Shown here: piece by piece, positions 23,452 through 34,341 of the stretch
Position numbering within the stretch: the stretch's first letter is position 1
Layout of the letters: the number at the start of each line of letters is the position of its first letter
From: Endothia cerciana
Taxonomy: Eukaryota; Ascomycota; Sordariomycetes; Diaporthales; Cryphonectriaceae
Direction of reading: 5' to 3'
DNA length: 64,000 nucleotides
Assembly (NCBI GenBank): GCA_026119935.1
Contig: JALRMH010000001.1
Coordinates: 1,302,001 to 1,366,000, forward strand
Notes under the pieces: generated by a model
Told to the model about the DNA's origin: nothing
Database searches by the model: none
The model's input: only the letters and a program-made list of their open reading frames with translations
Translations under genes and position numbers: made by a program

Positions 23452-25416
23452 ATGATATCCTGTCCAACACCAGCACAATGCGCGTGACCTGCTATGCCGT
23501 CCGTATTCTTGATCAACCGCGGTAACCCGTTGGTTGTCCAGTGGCGTAAGCCACTTCTAGCATCACCATGCGCAGGGTCCACCTCGCATTCGCAGCTCAG
23601 CTCGGACCACTATGTAGACACAAGGCTGTTCCTAGCCGGGAAGTCATGCGAGACCATTAGGGTGTATACTGCCAAAGAGAGCTCGAGGTTGCTGCTGCCT
23701 AGTCTCATGCAGTCAGCGGCCTAATTGGGTATGTTTACCTCGCTGTCACCTGCACAATACCGCTTGTATGCCGTGCTCGGTGCTGTGTGGCACGGCGCTC
23801 GCTTACATCGTTTGGCCCAAAGTGGTACAGACTTCATGCATGTGGAACGTCAATTTTAGAGCAAGGTGCCAGCCGAGGGCTTTTCGTGTGGCCTGACCTG
23901 CAGGCGTTTGTGTCAGCAGACCGGCCTTGATATTATTGACTGTCAGGTCGGCTTGTGGGAGGTTATCGAGCAAGAAAGATGTAACAATAGAGTCGTTTGG
24001 CGCAAACATTGCCTTCCTTCAGGGGTCCGAGATACGTAGCGAACGCCTGTTGCGCACCGACTGCTGGGACAACTGTAGACGGCGACTTTGAGAGGAGGAT
24101 AAGTGCTCCCAGGCGGAGCTAACGGCCTAGCGGGCCGGGATTTTTTCAATCTTCGCCACGAAATGTCATTCTGCGACGTCGGCCACGAGGCTGGCTGAAA
24201 TGTCAAGGAGCGTGCCAGCATGAATCGAACCAGGTGGTCATATTGCGGGTTCCGAATTTTATCCTCGAGCATGAGATCTGTCAGTCGGACCTCTCTCAAG
24301 TTCACCCGCCTCTCACAACAAGGTTTTGAGCCTCCCTGTGCCTGACTAGTGCAGACACGCCAAGGGAGAAGGAATGTCTCAGGCTCTGAGCCTCTCCATG
24401 TCATTTTGTCTCTCTCTCTCTCTCGTCAGCCGAGCATAAACCCGCAGGGGGCCGCACGGGAAGGGCATGAGGTGGCTTGCAGCGACGAAACCTCAGCGGA
24501 TTCGAGGCGGGTCCTTGGTTGTTTTGGTGTTGGCATCCCTTTCGAGATCAAGGGACCACTTGTCATGTCCACCGAAAATCTCGTCCGTTGGGACGGACCG
24601 CTAGCTGGGGGAATGCACCCGCCAAGCATCCCGCCGCATTGCGAACCTGGTCAAGAGCCCCAGCGCAACGGGCCTAGTCCTGAAATGACGATAACCTCAT
24701 AGACTATCCATGTTTGGGTCGCGCGCCTGTCGGTTGGGCCAATGAAGGGTTGGCCCTGAATTGCTCACCCGATTTCCCATCCGTCCTGTCGCGATGGGCT
24801 TGGCCACCTGCAAGGTCCCTGGCTCCCACGCCAAAATAAGTTCATTGCAGACGGGGAACCGACAGTGGCTCCTAGAGAATACCGCCCCACTCGGCACAGG
24901 CTCTTGGTGGCGATGAAATTCATCAACGGGGGCCGCAGCGACGATGGTGAGAAGCCAGCACAACGTTGCACTAGCTTGTCTACGAGGCACACCCTACTTT
25001 ACTACACCTTATTATTCCCAACCACAACTCTTCCTCCCCCAACCCCCTCCTCCCTCCCTCTCTTGCTCCTTTCTGCGACTGCCACCATCAGCATTACCTG
25101 CAGCACACAGCCCAAGCCCGCCGAATCCGTCGAGCTGCTGACACTTCACTGTTGCAGCCTCACCGGCTAGTCACTCGTTCTCCCAAGGTTTTAAGAACCG
25201 TCACTCTTTTCATCATCATCAACCTCCTGACCCGAGTCATTCATTTGCGAGGCACCCTCCGCAGATCTTTTCATCCCTTAGGCCCAAATAACTCACTCGT
25301 TCAGACACCTCACACGTTCCTCCCTCTTGACGGTCACCCTATCCTACCTAATCCTTAATATCATCGTTGGAACAAAGATAACATCAGCCAAAAAAAAACA
25401 AAAAAAAAAAAAAACG
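23452..25416. other. Spacer and promoter of the GPI-protein gene
   Basis: No gene recognised. A CT microsatellite lies at about 24407-24424. From about 24990 the sequence becomes C/T-rich and ends in an A-run (25390-25414) directly before the ATG, typical of a highly expressed fungal leader. A minus-strand open frame at 23943-24404 looks somewhat protein-like but matches nothing I know. Confidence 0.5.
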
Positions 25417-26317
25417 ATGAAGTTCACAACCTCCGCCGCCGCCTTCCTGGCCTTCGTCAGCTCGACCCTCGCGCAGGCGACTGATGGTTTCGATGCCATC
25501 ACCTCCCCTACCGAGGACGAGATCCTCACCGCGGGAACGACCTACACGATCACCTGGGACCCCACCCCCTCGTACGATGGCCAGACTGTGAGCATCCTCC
25601 TCCTGGAGGGTGCGACACAGGGCACCCTTCAGATCGGTCCCACCGTCGCTGGTATGCCCCCTCCCCCCCCCCCCCCGGAACATTCATCGCAGATGTTCTT
25701 GAACCACGGACTAACATGAAGAAACAGCCAGCATCGACAGTGCCCTCGGCACGTACTCGTGGACCGTAGACAGCTCCGATGTTGGATATGCAACCTACGG
25801 CCTGAAGCTCCAGCTCGACTCGGACACATCCATCTTCCAGTACTCCTTCCCGTTCCAAATCTCCGCCGGCAGCAGCACTGCGACCACCAGCTCGAGCGCC
25901 GTCGTCAGCAGCAGCAGCACCGCGCCCTTGGGATCCTCCAGCTCCGTGTCCCTGTCCGCCACGAGCGCCAGCTCCGTGACCACCGTGACGTCGGCCTCGA
26001 CCACCTCGGTCACCGCCGCCGTCTCCTCGAGCGCCACGTCCGCCACCAGTGTGACCTCGAGCACGCTCGCCCCCACGACCGGCTCCGGCAACTCCACCAC
26101 TGCCGCGGTGTCGTCCATCACTGCCGCGGCGTCGTCCATCACCCCCGCGGCCGCCAGCGGCGCGACGACGACCCTGACGACGGTCAGCAAGCCCTCGACG
26201 ACCGGCTCCGCCACGGCGTCGAGCACGTCGGCGTTCGCGACGGCCGGCGCGGGCAGGGTGGCCGCGGGGACGTTCGCGGCGATCGGTGGCGTGGTCGCTG
26301 CCGTGCTCGCCCTGTAG
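25417..26317 (+). CDS. GPI-anchored Ser/Thr-rich cell-surface protein (Kre9/Knh1-like domain)
   Basis: Secreted cell-wall or plasma-membrane protein of the Ser-Thr-rich GPI-anchored family (PF10342 type). Exons are 25417-25651 and 25728-26317, giving 274 aa. A signal peptide covers about residues 1-20 (MKFTTSAAAFLAFVSSTLAQ). The N-terminal domain (about 21-125) has the family pattern: FDAITSPTEDEILTAGTTYT, ITWDPT, VSILLLEG, then after the intron ASIDSALGTYSWTV and FPFQIS. Residues 130-250 are almost pure Ser/Thr/Ala, a heavily O-glycosylated stalk. The C-terminus is a hydrophobic GPI signal (VAAGTFAAIGGVVAAVLAL) ending without charged residues. The ATG lies at the end of an A-rich leader after a CT-rich promoter, suggesting strong expression. 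The intron has a 14-C run and a clear GACTAAC branch site. Kre9-related roles in beta-glucan assembly are only an analogy. Confidence 0.88.
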
Positions 26318-26464
26318 TGAGAGGGCCCTTCTTGTCTAATCCAGTTCAAAACTTCTTCTTCGTTCTGCCTGCCCCTGCCATCACCGCGGGGTGGGCGGCC
26401 CTGTTTTGTATTTTCTCCTTTCCATGTAATGGCATGACGATCATCAGAACAACTTCCTCACTGA

Positions 26465-26512
26465 AGAGAGAGAGAGAGAGAGGGGGGGGGGGGGAGGGAG
26501 GGAGGGAGGGAG
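26465..26512. repeat. Purine microsatellite (GA)n-Gn-(GGGA)n
   Basis: About seven GA units, then a G-run of roughly 11 and then four GGGA/GGAG units, in the 3' flank of the GPI-protein gene. G-rich composition could form quadruplex structure. Confidence 0.85.
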
Positions 26513-27186
26513 TTTTTCTTCTTATGTCGGTGGAAATGAAGCACAGTTTAGGCATCCATTGGTATCTGAGTCGACTGCATACCTGCGCATAGCTAGAGTG
26601 AGAATGCTGTAGTGAATAGAGACTAGATGAGAACCCGACGAGGTTTACAAACCCACCTAGAATGAGTCTTGAGGAGCCCCACCACCCGACGAGATCAATA
26701 AAGACTGTGAGCTTCTATGTTGGACCCTCTCGACTCGCCGATGTGAAGCGCGCGCGGGACTCAACCCCGGCCTCTCTAAGGGCGCAGCTCATCAGCAAAG
26801 TCGAGGGTGACCGGCCAAGCTCAGATCTCTCGGAGGCCCGCGGAGGAGCCGCAGCCGTGGCCATCATGTGCTCATCCCTCTCCATGTTGGCCAGGGTACG
26901 GCTGAGGTCTGACAGCGTGACCGGGACGGGTGTGGGCGCGGTGCGGTGTCAGAGGGAGTAACGATAAACCTCGGAAATAAACTTCTGGCCTGTGCAGCTG
27001 AAGCGGGGCGACGCTTGCGCCGGGCCTTTCGGGTCTCGGGGTGGGGGCCGGCCCCAGGGCTCCGGCACGGGGGAAATGATCGGCGGTTGTCATGCCCGGC
27101 CTTCAGATTCCATGGTATCCCGAGGCATTCTATATACGCAAGAAGAGCACCACCTCCCCCACCTCACAAACTAAAGACCTATAACG

Positions 27187-27252
27187 TAGAAGAAGGAGAA
27201 CAAGAAGAAGAACAAGAAGAACAAGAAGATGAGGAAGAAGAAGAGGAAGAAG
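27187..27252. repeat. Purine-rich GAA/CAAGAA tract
   Basis: Imperfect repetition of AAGAAGAAC and GAGGAAGAAG units about 45 bp beyond the stop codon of the nitrate transporter gene. Low complexity; no coding role supported. Confidence 0.8.
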
Positions 27253-27294
27253 GATCGATCATCCATCACAGAAAAACGGACGGCTTTCCAACAC

Positions 27295-29049
27295 TTAGCG
27301 GCAACCGGTCTGCCCCTTGGGGGCTGGCGGGACCCACGACGTCAACACGTTGACGCCCACGTGCATACACCCGATGACCCAGAACGCCCTCGCGTACCCC
27401 GTCCCCTCGTCCATGAACCTGAAGATGACGGCGAAGATCACCCCGCCCAGGTTCCCCAGCCCGCCCGTGAGGCCGGAGACGACGCCGTTCGCATACGGGT
27501 GCACGTGCGGCACGAGCGCGAAGTTGGCGCCGTTCCCGGCCTCCAGGAAGATGGCCATGAGCGCTACCAGGCCGCTGAACGTACCTAGGCCGCCGCCGCC
27601 GCCGCCGCCCGGGTTGACCGTGCCGATGACGATCAGCAGGATGCCCGTCACCACGCCGCAGAGGTGCATCCAGCCCTTCTTCAGCCAGAGGTTGTTGTGG
27701 CCCCCCAGCCGGGAGTTGTACAGGGCGTCGGCGACGATGCCGCCCAGGGGCCGCGCGGCGAGGTTCAGGAAGCCGAACATGGCCGCCCAGCGGGAGGCCC
27801 GGGTCTGGCCCAGGCCGGGGAAGTTGGCGAGGTAGTACATGGACAGGACCGAGTTGATGGACAGCTCCGCGCCGAAGGAGCACGCGTAGCAGAGCATCTG
27901 CGTCCAGGACTGTGGCGAGAGGGCGACCGTGAGGATCTCCCCGGCTGAGGGCTTGACGATCGCCTCGTTTCGGGCGGCGGCCCGCAGCATCTCGTCGCCT
28001 GAGAGGGGTTTTCTATTCCCGGCAGTGTGGCCGTGGCCGTGGCCGTGACCGTGACCGTCGTTCCCCATCTCGAGCGCCGAGGCGTCTATGCCTTTGGCAT
28101 CCTCTGTGTGGGAGTCGTGCCCCTTCAGTAGGTGGGGCGTGGGCGGTATCTCGGCGACGGAGCCCGGAACGGCGACGACGGGGCTGTCCCCGACGCCCTG
28201 CAAGTCCATGTCCTCCTGCACGTGCAGCTCTCGCCCGCCCCATCTGCCAACGGGGGTGTCGGGGCAGAGCCAGAGCAGTGCGAGGCCCGTGATGATGAGT
28301 GTGACCAGCGGGACGACGAATGTGAGCCGCCAGGCCTGATCCGCCGAGTGTCCACGTGCGACGAACGAGTCGTACACGGCCGGCATGATGAAGTATGTGA
28401 GACCACCCCCGGCATTGCCCCAACCGCCGGTGATGGCGTTTGCCCTGCCGACGACGTTCTTGTCGAAGAAGCCTGTGGTCCACACCTGGCAGGGCACGAA
28501 GGAGCCTCCGAGTATGCCGATGAAGAGGCGGCTCGCGTAGAGCCCGCTGGCGTTCTGGACGAGGGGCGCGAGGCCGACCGGGACGGAGCCTAGGAGGAGG
28601 CAGCCGGCGAACACTTTACGCGGACCGAACTGGTCACAGAGTGGGCCGGCGACGAATCGGACCATCATTCTGTGGTGAGGTTTTAGATCAAGAACCTATG
28701 TCATAATCACGGCGTGATGGCTCTTACGTTGCACAAATAGATACAATGTTTGAGTTGGCGACTTGTGCCGTTGTCAAATGAAGCTCCTTCGTGATCGTGG
28801 CCGTCAACTGTGTACACTCTCGTAAGCCGACGGACCGCTCACGGAACCCCAGGGCTGTACTTGGGCTCTTACCAGCGGTGGGAAGGCATACCATGCCCAG
28901 AAGGCCATCATGAAGCCGAACCACGAGAAGAAGAAAACGCGGCCATAGACATTGAACGGGTTCAAGATCGGCAGTGCACGAGCTTTCCTGTTGACTGGGT
29001 TGACTTCAGGAGACCTCACCAGGTCCGCGAAGGTCGACCTAAGACCCAT
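27295..29049 (-). CDS. nrtA: High-affinity nitrate/nitrite transporter (MFS, NNP family)
   Basis: Plasma-membrane nitrate importer of the CrnA/NrtA type, feeding nitrate assimilation. Exons are 29049-28873, 28807-28728 and 28669-27295, giving 543 aa, normal for the family. The cytosolic N-terminus has PVNRKARALPILNPFNVYGR, then TM1. The TM2 region VRFVAGPLCDQFGPR includes the arginine expected to bind nitrate. Both NNP signatures are present: GGWGNAGGG at 167-175 and GLTGGLGNLGG at 485-495. Twelve membrane segments are expected. The central cytosolic loop (about 225-320) contains a His-Gly repeat (five HG units, 292-300), and a seven-glycine run lies at 440-446; both are codon-repeat expansions. 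No nitrate or nitrite reductase gene is in the window. Tandem GATA cores lie about 65 bp upstream of the ATG, consistent with nitrogen control by an AreA/NIT2 factor. Confidence 0.95.
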
Positions 29050-29110
29050 CTCGGCGGCATGGACAAAAATGCTCTAGACAGACACTTGCTCGTCCTCCCT
29101 CAAGGACCGG

Positions 29111-29122
29111 ATTATCTTATCC
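29111..29122 (-). promoter_or_regulatory. Tandem GATA motifs upstream of nitrate transporter
   Basis: On the coding strand the bases read GGATAAGATAAT, two adjacent GATAA cores 62-73 bp before the ATG. Fungal nitrate-assimilation genes are activated by AreA/NIT2 GATA factors binding such paired sites. Location and pairing fit; binding is inferred. Confidence 0.45.
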
Positions 29123-29387
29123 TAAGCAAGACGGGGGATTTTTTCGAAGAAACTATTTGCTGGCCCGTCAAAGATGTTACTATCACGGTGCCGCTGGGGG
29201 TCCTCGGATCTATAGGGTACCATGTCAGCGACATGCCTCCAGGTTCGCAAGCACCTCCGTAGAACCAAGACGGTTAGCCACCCACAACTTCAAACCGTTT
29301 CCGAAGGCGTAGCTGGCATGTGTTAAGCGATCATGTTCTAGGAAAAGCCGGAAAAGCCACACTTACGAGAACGCTGGAAGGATGTTG

Positions 29388-29430
29388 GGCTCCTATCGGG
29401 TTGGGCTCCTATCGGGTTGGGCTCGACATC
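29388..29430. repeat. Tandem repeat, GGTTGGGCTCCTATC unit
   Basis: Two full and one partial copies of a 16-bp unit in the upstream region of the nitrate transporter gene. Recent duplication is likely because the copies are identical. Confidence 0.85.
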
Positions 29431-32400
29431 GAAGAGCCGGCCGACAAGGGGACAGCTTAGGGCCCAGGGAAGAGTTCCGAGGCCCGAGGAGGGGCAGAGG
29501 GAGTGGGTGAATAGTTCCTTCGGCCGCGGTGATCAAATCTTAGCCTTGCAGCAGACTGCGGCTACAGAGGACACGTAGGAAGACAAGTTTTCTCCCTGGT
29601 GAGACAATCTTTGAAAAGTGAAGTAAATCGTGCTGTTCCTGAAGACCAGCGTGAGCGCCGAGCAGAAGCCCGACTTGAGGGGGGGGATGATGGGGATAAA
29701 AGGGACCGGAGATTGATGGTTCAACCACCTGGACAACATGAAACTTTAACCTGCTCTGGCTGGAAGCTTAATCCGAGAATTTAGGATTCAGGATGCCAGT
29801 GGCCACTGCCGCACTTTAACACCCAGAACCGTGATGGCAGCGCGGTGGTAGTACGACCCAATAATACTATGCGCCGAGCGTATGATGAGTATGCGGCGGA
29901 GCGTCAAAGAGAGCGCATGACTCAACGAGGAACGTCGCTCTCTGCGATGCTACACTAAAAGCAGGGCGGCGCCGTCTTGAGGTCTCGTCTTCTCTTGTCG
30001 CCTGTCGTCTGTCGTGGTCGGCCTTTACGATGACCTAAACCAACCACGCCTGAGAATAGGGGGGACGACGGGGCGCGACGGGCTCTGACACCACCTGGGC
30101 AGACAGACCTGGTGGCCTGGTCTCGTCAGGACGTGATGTCAGAGGAAGGTCAGTTGGACTGTCGGCCTGAAGCAGCTGGGCCGTGGTCGACAGTAACCGT
30201 CGAGATAAGGGGTCTGGTCCGGGGGGGGTGGTGTTTCGGTCGAGGCGGGCTGGGTGGGAGATAGGGGGTGGACGTGAGGTCGGGGTTGAACCTTCTCTTC
30301 TCCAGCTGCTGGGCCTTGTCCTGGAGGTGGCCCTGAGCTATCACCTGTTTATTATAGCAGGTTTATTATAGCAATGTTGATCTGTATAGGTATTAAGGTT
30401 CAGCGTGATGAGTGCCCGGCCTCTGTCTGACTCGTCATACAGTATGTGTAGGACCGCGGCGTCGCTCCCGTCCTGTTCCACTTAGACGCTGTGAACGAAG
30501 ATCTGGGAGTACATCGCCATGTCGTCTCTTGAGGGCCCATTCGCGAGAATGAATGTCAGCCGTGCTCTTCACCATAATACCTGGACTGCGGGCTCACCTT
30601 GGTCCGTGTTGTTGTCTGGCCTGCAATCCAGCACCACATCGCCTGTCTAACGTGAGGCAGTACATACATATCCTGCTATGGTAGTAGTGAGGGTGCGGGG
30701 CCCCTTGTCGCTGAAATTGAGGTTGAGCCGCCGGGCGGAGTTTCCAGCTCGACTGACGGGCGTGCGCAAGTTCTCGCTAGCACCCTTGCAGCTGAATAAC
30801 AGGAGAAAGTGTTAGTGGCCCTGTACATGCATCATTATCCCGCGCCCACGGTACTGACTGAATACGGCGAGTACAGCCCCCACACAGCGCACGGACGACG
30901 ATCACATCACTCCGTCCTCCTCGCCCGGGGATGCCAATCTCGAGGTACGCAGCGTGCACACCTCGTCGTTCTGTTCAGTCTCCTGTCACACTCATCGCCA
31001 GCTTGAGGCCTCGGACCGCATATGTAGCCCCGCCTTGACCAGGCTGGACTGGGCCGAATTCCGGCCGTCCAGCCTGCCAGTGTGCCTGCTACACAACCTC
31101 GAATTTTGCGCGTCTCGACGGCGCACCAAACACAGCTTCGGAGAAAAGCAGTCGTAAGTCTCCGAGATGCGAGGCTCGGAGCTCGAGATGCATCGCAAGA
31201 CGCACTCGGCTGAGAGCGCGGGCGATATCTGCAATCCCGGCAACCTTCCTCCTGTTGGAACACGCTGATGGACGCTCACAGCTCCCGTGAGGCTAAGCGG
31301 CTTCCTACAGTACTCGTGGCTGACAGGGGATCACGTGTAACGGAGACACAGTCTCGGCGGCCCGCTCAGTCCGGTGTCAGGGCGGTGGGGCCCTTTTGGC
31401 AGGCTGTATGGCGGCCCGCTCACCGGGACCTGCTTAGACAAGTATCCCGGCCGACATCCTCAGTCCCACATCGGCGGGCCGTGGCCCCCGGCCGGCTGAG
31501 GATGACCTTCCGGAGTGGCTTGCCCGCGGCTGCACCATCCAGGGGCGCCTGCTTCCTGGCTGGTCAGGTTAGGTCCGGCTTCGCTCGGTCGAGATCGCAG
31601 CTACTGCAACACACGATTCGAGATGCTAGACGTTACATACCTAGTGCCCCGAACCTATCGATGAATTGGAGAACGACACCTCATGAGGATCTCTCTCGTT
31701 TCTTGACACGTCACTACGGGAAGCGCCCGGTCTGTTTGGGCCGAGCTGGGCTTGACAGCCCTTACGAGTCAAAAGAAGGGGCTCGGCTAGTCCGCGATAT
31801 CAAGATCACCATGCTAGATCGCGATGACCGGAATCACGGAGAGCCCAAGGAGGTCACCATATCACAGAATGTAACAACCCGCGGGGCCGAGAATCACCCC
31901 AAGACAGGCGAAATCCCGGCGGTCCGTCACGACGATGTCAGAGCTTTCGTTCTTCGGCGACGGCACTCGGCGGGTCGTTTGCTAGTATGGCGGCTATGCT
32001 TCCGCAAGAATAGCGGGGGAGTCAAGATCGTGGTCGCCGTCCCGACAAGGAGGCGAGAAACGGGTTGACGTGCAGTAACCTAGGCAAGAGTCTGGCCTGT
32101 CCGCTCGTGTCACATCCTGCCGCCGGCCGACTCTCGCAGCGTCTGTTGATGCGCCAGTCTTCTGATTGGACGTATCCTGTCTGGGTCTTGACGGTTCTAT
32201 TGGCAACCTTGCAGGCAAGAGCCGCGGGCGACTTCATCCGGCCGCCTGCGAAGCTCGGCAGCTTTTGGTCGAGGAGTCGCCTGGCCTCGCCTCAGATGCG
32301 CTACTCACTCCGCAATCGCCGGCCTGCGCCACTTCGTCAAACCAGGGGCATGGAGGTGCTGGCTCGCAGGTTTCCCTGCCCTGAGCTCATAAGTGGACGG

Positions 32401-33241
32401 CAAACAAGATTTTTGTCGGCGATGATGAATGTGTCGTCGGGTGTCGGTGACATTGCTGTCGTCGGTTGTCGGCAGACGGTCTCAATCCGGCATGCCACCG
32501 GTAGCCGTCCCCACTCATGCCGTGCCGCTCCGGCGGCTCTCTGCTCGGCATCCACCAGCCGTCGGCGGCTCTCCAATGATCTCTGCACGATTTTCTACAC
32601 TCGGCTGAAACAGCCTCCCCCAAGATGTCGCAGCATCCAGCGCGCTGTCCCCCTCCCCCTTCGACTGTTCTATCTCACTTTATGCTTCCCGGACAGCGCG
32701 CCCAGGTGGAAAGTTTGACACGAGGAAGCCCGGCGGGTCCTAGACGGCCATCCCGAGCATTACCGGAGATGTGGGCCAGGAAAACATTTGCAGCGCGATG
32801 ACCCTGGCAGAACACAATACGATGGGGCTTCCTGCAGCACACATGCGGGAAAGGTGCATGGTCTCGTCTTTGTGTACACCCACCACCATCCACCGTCCCG
32901 CGGCCATGAGCCATCCAGTCATGCGGCCAGAATTTCCGACGCCATCCTTCACTGCTAGAGACGGCACGGCTTCGGCAGGGCCTCCGGGAGTCGGTCGTGG
33001 GCGCTGCTCGGGCCCCCAACGTCAGACAATCCCAAGAGCAGGTATCCACCTGTGGTGTGCCCCGGGGGCTTGGGCGGAGGACTCTCTAGCTTGCATAAAA
33101 GGAACGACCTGGGCGGTCAAAGGTGTCCGTGTCTCGCTTCGACTCGCCTCCTTTCCAGAACAACGCGCAACAGCATCTTCCAGGGCTCTACAACCCTGTC
33201 TCTCACGGTTCGATCATCGCCGACCTGAATCTACAAAAGCC

Positions 33242-33262
33242 ATATATATATATATATATATA
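33242..33262. repeat. (TA)n microsatellite
   Basis: About ten TA dinucleotides, some 40 bp before the proposed ATG of the DUF1275 gene; part of its leader or core promoter. Confidence 0.85.
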
Positions 33263-33300
33263 TACATATCCTGCTAGCAGAGCACCACGACAACCTCATC

Positions 33301-34341
33301 ATGGCTCCAACGACCAGTCACACCACGCCTGCCCAACAGGCTTACTCCCTGGACTACTACTCGCTCAACACGGTCTTCTACGGCTCGGTAAACACACACC
33401 AGTCCATGTCATGGAACTCCCGGCAGAAGAAGTCCCAAGGCCAGACGGTCGAGGAGAAGAGCGGCAAGAAACACGCCGGCCGTCACTTCCTCCCCTTCCT
33501 CGGACACCGCCACCAGAGCACTCCCTCACATGGCGAGGCAAAGAGCATCTCCTGCAGCACGTCAGACCATCTGCCTTCGCCGAGGTCGAGCTTCTCCTCC
33601 TAACTTTCTGTACGGGACTTCAAGGTACACACCCACAATTCTGGACATCCCTCACGTACCCACATCAACAACACCAACTCACACTCACACCCTCACGTAG
33701 ACGCAATATCGTTCCCAGACTACCACTGCTTCGCCTCAAACCAGACCGGCAACACGGTCTTTCTCGCCGTGGCCCTCGTCGCCCCGCAGCTCAACGGTGA
33801 CTCCTCCTTCACGGCCAACATTGCCATCGCCCTCGGTCTCTTCCTGGCGGGCGGCTATCTCACCGGCCAGCTCTCGCACATCGTCGGCCCCCGCCTGCGC
33901 ATCTGGCTCATCCTCTGCAACCTCCTGCAGACGCTCCTCGTCTTCGCAGCAGCGGCGGTCCAGCGCCACTCCGGCGTCCAGCCCACCGGGCCCCGGAGCC
34001 TGCTTGTCATCGCCCTCCTCGCCTTCGCGAGCGGCAGCCAGGTGGTGCAGAGCAGGAGCCTGCGCATGACGGAGATCTCGACGGCCATGGCGACCGCGGC
34101 GTGGGTGGATCTCCTCATCGACCCGCACCTGATGGCGGTACGGCAGAAGAACAGGCCTAGGAACCGGAGGCTTGCGTTCCTGGTGTCCTTGTTCGCGGGG
34201 ACCCTGGTGGGCGCGGGGATTTACAAGACGGCCGGGTCAGATGTTGCCATCTTTGTAAGCGGTGGCGGGAAGGCTGTGGTGACGGGGATGTACTTGCTTA
34301 ATGGGGCGGAAAGTGATAAGGAGGAGGTGGTCATGGTCTGA
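33301..34341 (+). CDS. DUF1275/YoaK-family membrane protein
   Basis: Small multi-pass membrane protein of unknown function, common in fungi and bacteria. The proposed exons are 33301-33387, 33558-33624 and 33701-34341 (264 aa). The last two are well supported: VRPSAFAEVELLLLTFCTGLQ joins across a GTACAC/CACGTAG intron to DAISFPDYHCFASNQTGNTV and FLAVALVAPQL, which is the family hallmark. Further membrane segments are ALGLFLAGGYL, LRIWLILCNLLQTLLVFAAA and LLVIALLAFASGSQ, then VQSRSLRMTEISTAMATAAW and FLVSLFAGTLVGAGIYKTAG. The first exon (start MAPTTSHTTPAQQAY, donor GTAAAC) is uncertain. The frame upstream of VRPS also reads HSLTWRGKEHLLQH, which resembles family sequence, so the second exon may begin earlier. 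Confidence 0.75.

Larger units (their letters stand above)
26318..27294. other. Convergent spacer with microsatellites
   Basis: 3' flanks of the GPI-protein gene and the nitrate transporter gene. It contains (GA)n, a G-run and GGGA repeats at 26465-26512 and a purine-rich GAA/GAAGAA tract at about 27187-27252. No gene is recognised. Confidence 0.6.
29050..33300. other. Divergent spacer, no gene supported
   Basis: 4.2 kb between the nitrate transporter (-) and the DUF1275 gene (+). A 16-bp tandem repeat lies at about 29388-29430 (GGTTGGGCTCCTATC units), a 14-bp duplication TTTATTATAGCAGG at about 30348-30374 and a (TA)n run at 33242-33262. Two longer plus-strand open frames (31268-32068, 266 codons; 32065-32718, 217 codons) have no recognisable domain and Arg/Ser/Pro-biased composition typical of chance frames in GC-rich DNA. 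Confidence 0.5.

Noticed and set aside
24210..24290. tRNA-like string GAATCGAACC
   Set aside because: The bases after it do not form cloverleaf stems; no acceptor-stem pairing was found within 60-80 nt.
23943..24404. Minus-strand 153-codon ORF with protein-like segment (LEDKIRNPQYDHLVRFMLA)
   Set aside because: No recognised family, no supporting exon chain, and composition drifts to random on both sides; left as a note only.
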